DNA from: Bradyrhizobium sp. Leo170
GTDB lineage: Bacteria; Pseudomonadota; Alphaproteobacteria; Rhizobiales; Xanthobacteraceae
Length of the DNA stretch: 58,383 nucleotides
Direction of reading: 5' to 3'
Assembly: GCF_004296405.1 (NCBI RefSeq)
Contig: NZ_PSRR01000013.1
Span: forward strand, 1 to 58,383
Made by a program: the position numbers and the translations under genes. The notes below the pieces were generated by a model, which saw nothing but the letters and a program-made list of their open reading frames with translations, was not told the origin of the DNA and did no database searches. Positions 54,420-58,383 of the stretch are shown here, one piece after another. Each line of letters begins with the position of its first letter. The first letter of the stretch is position 1.

Positions 54420-55451
54420 GTGCATCGATACGTTCTGAAGAACTTGTTGCTCGACGAAACGAGTGGCGGAAGTGCGACAGAGTTCACGTCGCCCTCGCTC
54501 AATCGGCGAAATTTCCTGATCGGCTCGGGTGCGGTCTATCTCGCCTCGGTCACACCGGCGCGAGCCGACGATCTCGCCATCGAGCAGGTCGGGCGGGGTT
54601 TTCGCCTGAGCGTGCAAGGCAATGTCTGGCTGATCGATCCCGACAAGTTCGGGCCGGCGGCCACGGCGGAGTATCGCTGGGTCGATGCGACTGGACGCTA
54701 CCGCTCGGGTATTCCCACGAGCGCGGACGTCCCGACACTGATCGCGCATGAGATCGAACTCAAGAACGCCGTCTTCCCCGGCTTTTCGCTGCGCGCCGAT
54801 TTCAAGGCGCAACTTTATCCGCGATCGGACCAGTGGTATCTGAGGATCGGTTTTTTCGAGGCAAACTGGAAACAGATCGAGATTCCATTCGCGGGCTGGA
54901 TCGATCCGGATCCGAACACACGGACCAACTACCGCAGTGCGTATCGCGGCTCGGCCATCATTGTGGGCAACATCAACAACCGCGACAACAAGATTGATCC
55001 GGAAGGCCGCCCGGCGCAGTTCGAGATCGCCGCGAATTTCGCAAGCCGGATCGCCATCGAGCCGGATCGCGGCGCGCTTCGTTTCATGTCGAAGCGGTTT
55101 CGCTTTGGCGCTACCGGCATCAGGCTTCTCGTGGACGACCGCCCCCCCGTCCCGCTGCCGGATCACGCGATAGGTCCGTTTACCCGCCTGGCATTCGAGG
55201 ATGCGCGCTTTCGTAACGGCAAGGCCGATCTGGGCACGATCGGCCGCACGCTCAACGCGCACATCGACTACGACCATTGTGAAGCAGTGCTGGTGGATTT
55301 TCACCTCTCGGGCACGCGCCCGGCCCTGGCCGATGCGCTTGAACGGCGATGGCGCATTAGTCCTGTCGGGACCCGGCACGGGACCGATCGGAACGCGTCT
55401 GCAACTGGAGCGCTGGCGGATCGTTGCGCGCGCCAATGGCCTCGACCATAA
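54420..55451 (+). CDS. Large Tat-exported protein, N-terminal frame (broken)
   Basis: From GTG 54420 (GGGGGG upstream; ATG 54348 is an alternative) the frame gives about 343 residues. A twin-arginine signal is visible: SLNRRNFLIGSGAVYLASVT, cut after ARA. The mature part is all-beta in pattern (AIEQVGRGFRLSVQGNVWLI, YRWVDATGRYRSGIPTSADV, GNINNRDNKIDPEG). Conserved-looking sequence ends at HLSGTRPALADAL near 55335. From there the reading continues in the +1 frame, and this frame runs on meaninglessly to 55451. Family not recognised. Confidence 0.6.
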   Translation: MHRYVLKNLLLDETSGGSATEFTSPSLNRRNFLIGSGAVYLASVTPARADDLAIEQVGRGFRLSVQGNVWLIDPDKFGPAATAEYRWVDATGRYRSGIPTSADVPTLIAHEIELKNAVFPGFSLRADFKAQLYPRSDQWYLRIGFFEANWKQIEIPFAGWIDPDPNTRTNYRSAYRGSAIIVGNINNRDNKIDPEGRPAQFEIAANFASRIAIEPDRGALRFMSKRFRFGATGIRLLVDDRPPVPLPDHAIGPFTRLAFEDARFRNGKADLGTIGRTLNAHIDYDHCEAVLVDFHLSGTRPALADALERRWRISPVGTRHGTDRNASATGALADRCARQWPRP

Positions 55452-58383
55452 CGCCAAGTTGGGAGGCTGGGTCGCACGCTTTGCCCACGCCATCGAAGGC
55501 GATCGCGTTTCCATCGTCGTCCAGGGCGACGGCTATAGCGCGACGCGGCAAGATATCGAGCTCGACATCGGATCGAACGCGAGCGAGAGGATCGCCTTCA
55601 ACAGTCATCTGCTGACCGCGCACATCCCGATCCTCGGCGCGTCCACGGCGGACCTCGATTTCCGTCGCAGCATTGTCCGGATCGTTCTGGGCAAACCCGA
55701 GCGGGACAATGCCACGCCCGACAGCGTGCCAAGGAATGCGCTATACCAGATTGCCGACGGGCGCGCCCAGTTCAAGACGGTGCTGGACAACGCCGATCTC
55801 CGCGTCAAGCGCAGCACGGATCTGCTCGACCTGTCGTTCGGATTCAGGCGATATGAATTGGGCGTCGAGGATGGCGTCTCGCTTCTGCTCCGCCGCGCTG
55901 CGACTGCAACTGCCGGCAATCGCGGCGCGAAGGCAAAGTCGCCGCTTCCCGTCGATCCCGACCGGCCGCTGTTGATCGTCAAATTCCATCCGCAATATTT
56001 GCTGGAGCAGGCGTTCGCGGAGGATGGCGGATCGGGATGTGCGGCGACACAACCCGCGAATACGCCCGACAACATCTGTCAGGCCAAGTTTCCGGGAGAA
56101 GCGGGCCGCATAAATCTGAAGGACATCGAGCCACCCGGTCTGGCGCAGACACGTCTGTCCGAACCGTCGCGGATCGTGTTTTCCGACGACACTCCGCCCT
56201 CGGCCACGGGCGATCGGCTCAGCGTGAGCTATCTGACCGACTGGTCCGAACTTGCGACCGTCGTCAACAAGCGGGCGCTGCCGCGGGACGCCACGCTGAC
56301 GGACCAGCTCGATCTGGTCGGCATCAACCGTCTGACGACCCGCACCGACGCCAAGGAAATGATCATCGCCAATACCGAGCCGCCCGGCCCGGAGGAAACA
56401 GCGATCGAGCCGGTATACCGGATGATAATTTCGCCGGACGCCAAGGCAAAGTGGACGACACCGCGCCACCTGCCCACGCCGGCAGTTCCCGTGATTTGGG
56501 CGGCGGAACTCGCTAATCCGAAGTCGACCGCCGTTCGCGTGTTGTGGTCGCGCGACATGGACCTGTCGTTCCTCAACGCCGGCGGGGATCAGCTTGATCC
56601 GCCCCCGGCGCTGTTCAAGTCGCTCCCGCAGACGAAATTCGCGGCTTCGCTGAACCAGGACGATCGGCGCCAGCTGGCGCAGATGATGTCGGTCTACGGC
56701 GTCGCCGCCATGCGGCGAATAACGATCTCCGGATCGGACGATCCGAACGGAATGGTGTTCCTGCCGAAGGAAAACTATTGCGCGCTCGATCCGGAAGAAA
56801 AAAGTTCTCTGGATACGCCGCCGATTTCGGCCCGCCAGGAAGGCTTCATGCTGGCGCGTCCCTTCGACGATTCGTTCAGCCTCCAGCTTGGCCGCGCCGC
56901 CACGATGGACGCGCGCTGGATCGGCGAGCCGCCGGCACCTTATCCCAGCAGCAACCCCACCAAGTACAAGCGGTTCTTCGAACGCGCATACACAATCGAA
57001 AAATACATCCACCAGACGCAGGATGGCCGCGATACCTTTGTTGAAGTCACATACAAGGGCTTCCTCTTCCCGATAGGTCATCGGGCCGCACTTCTGAAAG
57101 TCAGCAAGCGCGAATTCTGGCCTGAGAAACGAGACCCCGACGGCGCGCCGGTCGCCTATCTCATCCAGCGTCGCTACATCGTCGTCCGAAAACCTGAGAA
57201 GACGTTTCCCGCCTACGCGCAGCCTTATGCGTCCCGGGATTTTCCGGCCAAGAAGGTCACGATCAAGACCATTCGAACGCCGGACCTGGCGGACCCGGAA
57301 CCGATCGCGGCACTCCGCAACGGCCGCCTCCCGACGGACGACTGCCGGCCGCTCGACGCCGGCGGCACGGTGTTCTGGCCGCAACTGGCCGCCACCAAGC
57401 CCACCAACCGGCTCGACGCATTGTTCGAGTATACCATCGATGACGGCGCCGTGGTGCGTTCCCCGCTGTTGTTTATCGACAATGCGGTCGTGCATGACGC
57501 GCCGTCGATGCAAATCGTGACCGAGTACTACAATGCGCTCCCGCAGCAAGATTTGCTGCTGAAGGCCGATGCCGACAAGAATTCGGAATGCTTCCTGCGC
57601 GTGGCCAAGCTGTTCGAGACGCCGCGACGCTACGCAGACGAAGTCAACAGGGCCGAGTGCTCGTTCAAGACCGCCACATGGGTGCTCGGCGCGCGCGGCC
57701 GCCTGAATTTGAGCCTGCCGGGCATCGCCGTCACGGACGCCGTGAAGGCCCCGGACGGCTCTATCCGGCTGACTGTCAGCAGCCTCACATCGGGTGTGAC
57801 CGACCTTAGTATCAAGGAGGCCAAGTTCGTCGTTTCCGGCGTCAACGGAACCGTCGAGGCCAACGGTGTGTTCAAGGTGAAGAAGGTCGACGACACGCAT
57901 GTCGACCTGATCGGTTCGGCCTTTACCAATGCCTTCAAGTCGCCGGCCGGCACCATCGGTGTTGCAGGCGACGATTTCACGATGGACGCGTTCATGGAAG
58001 GACGCGACCAGCCGCCGTTCTACCCGATCATGACCAAGGGACGGATCACCGTCGACAAGGTCGACCGTCTCACCGGCGCGCCCAACACGGCGATCGAGGT
58101 CACCTTCGATCCGATCTACGTCAAGAACGGGTTCGATCCGACCAACAATCCTTCGGAAATATTTCTCGACGTGCTGCGGCCAGACATTCAATTCGATCCG
58201 GCCGGCAACACCTCCCAGACCGGCGGCGTTGCGACCACGAATTCGCTGCTGGCGGGACTCGCCCGCCGCTCCGGCCTGATCGGCGGCACCCGCTCGACAG
58301 CAATTGCCGCACCGCTGGCCTGCCTGCCCCGCACCGATGGCCCACCCGCCTGCGCACCGGTTGCACCGGCACCGCCGCCCGCG
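55333..58383 (+). CDS. Large Tat-exported protein, main frame, open at the window edge
   Basis: An open frame of 1017 codons that reaches the last base. ATG 55333 (MRLNGDGALVLSGPGTGPIG) is where coding character begins, overlapping the upstream frame, so it looks like the rest of the same protein after a one-base indel rather than a new gene. Repeated beta-rich stretches occur (LDFRRSIVRIVLGKPERDNA, FVEVTYKGFLFPIGHRAALL, TVFWPQLAATKPTNRLDALF). A late part resembles an adhesive beta module (LSIKEAKFVVSGVNGTVEAN). The end is Pro/Ala-rich. No catalytic motif recognised. With the N-terminal part the protein exceeds 1300 residues. Confidence 0.7.
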   Translation, partial: MRLNGDGALVLSGPGTGPIGTRLQLERWRIVARANGLDHNAKLGGWVARFAHAIEGDRVSIVVQGDGYSATRQDIELDIGSNASERIAFNSHLLTAHIPILGASTADLDFRRSIVRIVLGKPERDNATPDSVPRNALYQIADGRAQFKTVLDNADLRVKRSTDLLDLSFGFRRYELGVEDGVSLLLRRAATATAGNRGAKAKSPLPVDPDRPLLIVKFHPQYLLEQAFAEDGGSGCAATQPANTPDNICQAKFPGEAGRINLKDIEPPGLAQTRLSEPSRIVFSDDTPPSATGDRLSVSYLTDWSELATVVNKRALPRDATLTDQLDLVGINRLTTRTDAKEMIIANTEPPGPEETAIEPVYRMIISPDAKAKWTTPRHLPTPAVPVIWAAELANPKSTAVRVLWSRDMDLSFLNAGGDQLDPPPALFKSLPQTKFAASLNQDDRRQLAQMMSVYGVAAMRRITISGSDDPNGMVFLPKENYCALDPEEKSSLDTPPISARQEGFMLARPFDDSFSLQLGRAATMDARWIGEPPAPYPSSNPTKYKRFFERAYTIEKYIHQTQDGRDTFVEVTYKGFLFPIGHRAALLKVSKREFWPEKRDPDGAPVAYLIQRRYIVVRKPEKTFPAYAQPYASRDFPAKKVTIKTIRTPDLADPEPIAALRNGRLPTDDCRPLDAGGTVFWPQLAATKPTNRLDALFEYTIDDGAVVRSPLLFIDNAVVHDAPSMQIVTEYYNALPQQDLLLKADADKNSECFLRVAKLFETPRRYADEVNRAECSFKTATWVLGARGRLNLSLPGIAVTDAVKAPDGSIRLTVSSLTSGVTDLSIKEAKFVVSGVNGTVEANGVFKVKKVDDTHVDLIGSAFTNAFKSPAGTIGVAGDDFTMDAFMEGRDQPPFYPIMTKGRITVDKVDRLTGAPNTAIEVTFDPIYVKNGFDPTNNPSEIFLDVLRPDIQFDPAGNTSQTGGVATTNSLLAGLARRSGLIGGTRSTAIAAPLACLPRTDGPPACAPVAPAPPPA

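Noticed and set aside
55741..58191. Open frame of 816 residues on the minus strand at the right end
   Set aside because: It is opposite the large Tat protein frame, which has the better codon pattern and a partner N-terminus with a signal. The minus frame is Arg/Asp/His-rich with no motif.

Overview
The window reads as chromosomal DNA of a GC-rich alphaproteobacterium of the order Hyphomicrobiales, most likely Bradyrhizobium or a close relative. This rests on a TrcR-type (DUF1013) regulator, an NdvA/ChvA-like glucan exporter, a perfect FixK/FNR-type box upstream of ompW, and several families of palindromic intergenic repeats of the kind common in Bradyrhizobiaceae. The genus is an inference; no rRNA gene is present to fix it. 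I found no tRNA, rRNA, CRISPR array, complete insertion sequence or integrase.

Layout. 1-6.9 kb: the 5' part of a fused TRAP permease, an SDR dehydrogenase, a CPA1 Na+/H+ antiporter, a TPR/LprI-like secreted protein and propionyl-CoA synthetase (prpE). 6.9-9.5 kb: a small lipoprotein, a DUF6494 protein, an AT-richer two-gene cassette (RusA-like nuclease overlapping a possible nuclease-HEPN fusion), and ompW behind a FixK/FNR box. 9.7-23.1 kb: mostly core functions. These are a PhnA-like protein, TrcR, the tight ispH-thrB-rnhA series, a Prx5 peroxiredoxin, DUF924, fadD, a D-Ala-D-Ala carboxypeptidase with a long Ala/Lys/Pro tail, ndvA, a solute-binding protein, hisE and a YqaA/DedA protein. 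23.3-35.7 kb: a secreted protein with an early stop, two paralogous nitronate monooxygenases, an SDR/LysR divergent pair, upp followed by a thioesterase-like gene, a hybrid histidine kinase, a frameshifted acyl-CoA ligase and small hypothetical genes.

36.0-40.3 kb is a complete sugar or polyol ABC importer (binding protein, two permeases, ATPase). It is followed by an alpha/beta-hydrolase gene with a premature amber codon, a universal stress protein, gamma-glutamyltransferase, and a truncated second copy of the importer ATPase. 46.3-50.3 kb is a likely catabolic island: a LysR regulator divergent from a cupin, a flavin monooxygenase and a Bug/TctC binding protein.

After about 1 kb without genes (50.3-51.3 kb), the right end (51.3-58.4 kb) holds the most unusual content. 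On the minus strand are a SoxY-like and a SoxZ-like carrier, a tiny frameshifted ORF, a trypsin-like secreted protease with two compensating frameshifts, a Tae4-like peptidoglycan amidase and a small secreted protein. Divergent from them is a very large Tat-exported protein of unknown function that runs off the window and is broken once by a frameshift. I know of no described system with this composition. The many indels mean either that it is decaying or that the local sequence carries errors, and that must be settled first.

The window holds several interrupted genes (near 23.4, 31.5, 40.5, 45.6, 52.6, 53.4 and 55.3 kb). They are annotated as such and not silently repaired.
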